From: Parvularcula sp.
GTDB lineage: Bacteria > Pseudomonadota > Alphaproteobacteria > Caulobacterales > Parvularculaceae
NCBI GenBank assembly: GCA_003506635.1
Contig: DNZB01000128.1
Location: forward strand, 1,041 to 7,923
Direction of reading: 5' to 3'
DNA: 6,883 bases
The notes beneath the pieces were generated by a model. It was not told where the DNA came from and did no database searches. It saw only the letters and a list, made by a program, of their open reading frames with translations. How positions within the stretch are numbered: position 1 is the stretch's first letter; every line of letters begins with the position of its first letter. Of this stretch, positions 6,720-6,883 are shown piece by piece. A program made the translations under genes and the position numbers.

Positions 6720-6733
6720 GGTTGCGCCCAACC
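6720..6733. promoter_or_regulatory. Inverted repeat GGTTG-CGCC-CAACC, possible operator
   Basis: Perfect 5-bp arms around a 4-bp centre, lying between the divergent nhaD and purS genes and overlapping the possible purS -35. Short GC-rich dyads arise readily by chance, so this is tentative. Confidence 0.25.
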
Positions 6734-6750
6734 TGCCAGCGGCGTAAGGC
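6722..6750 (+). promoter_or_regulatory. Weak candidate promoter of purS
   Basis: TTGCGC (6722-6727), 17 bp, TAAGGC (6745-6750), leaving about 28 nt to the purS ATG. The -10 is poor, but the -35 hexamer and spacing repeat those of the antiporter genes. A separate promoter would be needed here if purS cannot be read from the purC promoter, since two minus-strand genes lie between. Confidence 0.3.
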
Positions 6751-6778
6751 GAGGCCTCTTTCCGCGACGAGGCCCAGG

Positions 6779-6883
6779 ATGAAAGCCAAGGTGACGATCA
6801 CCCTAAAATCGGGCGTTCTCGACCCCCAAGGAAAAGCGATCGAGGGCGCGCTCGCCGGTCTTGGCTTTGAAGGGGCGCGCGAC
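6779..6883 (+). CDS. purS: Phosphoribosylformylglycinamidine synthase subunit PurS; 3' end outside window
   Basis: The visible 35 residues, MKAKVTITLKSGVLDPQGKA followed by IEGALAGLGFEGARD, match the highly conserved PurS N-terminus: a beta-strand, the LDPQG turn, and the first helix (AIEGALAGLGF). PurS is the small dimeric subunit that bridges PurQ glutaminase and PurL in FGAM synthase, the fourth step of de novo purine synthesis. Family members have about 80 residues, so roughly half is missing. GAGG at 6769-6772 sits 6 nt before the ATG, a good ribosome-binding site. purQ and purL would be expected beyond the window, but this cannot be seen. The gene diverges from the upstream nhaD-like gene. 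Confidence 0.93.
   Translation, partial: MKAKVTITLKSGVLDPQGKAIEGALAGLGFEGARD

Overview
The window is high-GC, gene-dense chromosomal DNA that looks alphaproteobacterial, most likely Hyphomicrobiales. The best evidence is a gene for the alphaproteobacterial F1-ATPase inhibitor zeta (DUF1476) diverging from a purC whose protein is very close to Rhizobiales-type SAICAR synthetases, with purS at the right edge. I cannot resolve family or genus. All calls come from reading the translations; no database search was run.

Layout, left to right. (1) Positions 1-1246, minus strand: the N-terminal 415 residues of an OafA/YrhL-type acyltransferase, cut by the window edge just as a C-terminal SGNH domain appears to begin. 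(2) 1283-1606, minus: the zeta / DUF1476 gene, 36 bp upstream of the acyltransferase and probably transcribed with it. (3) 1607-1831: a divergent control region. (4) 1832-2608, plus: purC. (5) 2749-3489, plus: a secreted, strand-rich protein of unknown family, perhaps an outer-membrane barrel. (6) 3490-3789: a 300-bp convergent intergenic region with inverted repeats and a terminator-like hairpin. (7) 3790-5139 and 5244-6626, both minus: two tandem NhaD-type Na+/H+ antiporter genes, about 69% identical in protein by hand count. (8) 6627-6778: a divergent control region. (9) 6779-6883, plus: the first 35 codons of purS, cut by the right edge.

How it fits together. purC and purS encode parts of de novo purine synthesis (SAICAR synthase; the small subunit of FGAM synthase). 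In many relatives they sit close together, but here about 4.2 kb carrying the secreted protein and the antiporter pair lies between them. The antiporter pair probably serves sodium or pH homeostasis. Each copy has its own promoter-like sequence, and the two are nearly superimposable (TTGCGC, 17-bp spacer, TAG..T). Weaker matches to the same pattern precede the zeta gene and purS. Nothing in the window resembles a CRISPR array, tRNA, rRNA, transposase, phage gene or toxin-antitoxin pair. The most notable features are the interrupted pur locus, the antiporter duplication with parallel promoters, and the conserved histidine-rich C-terminal motif of the antiporters.
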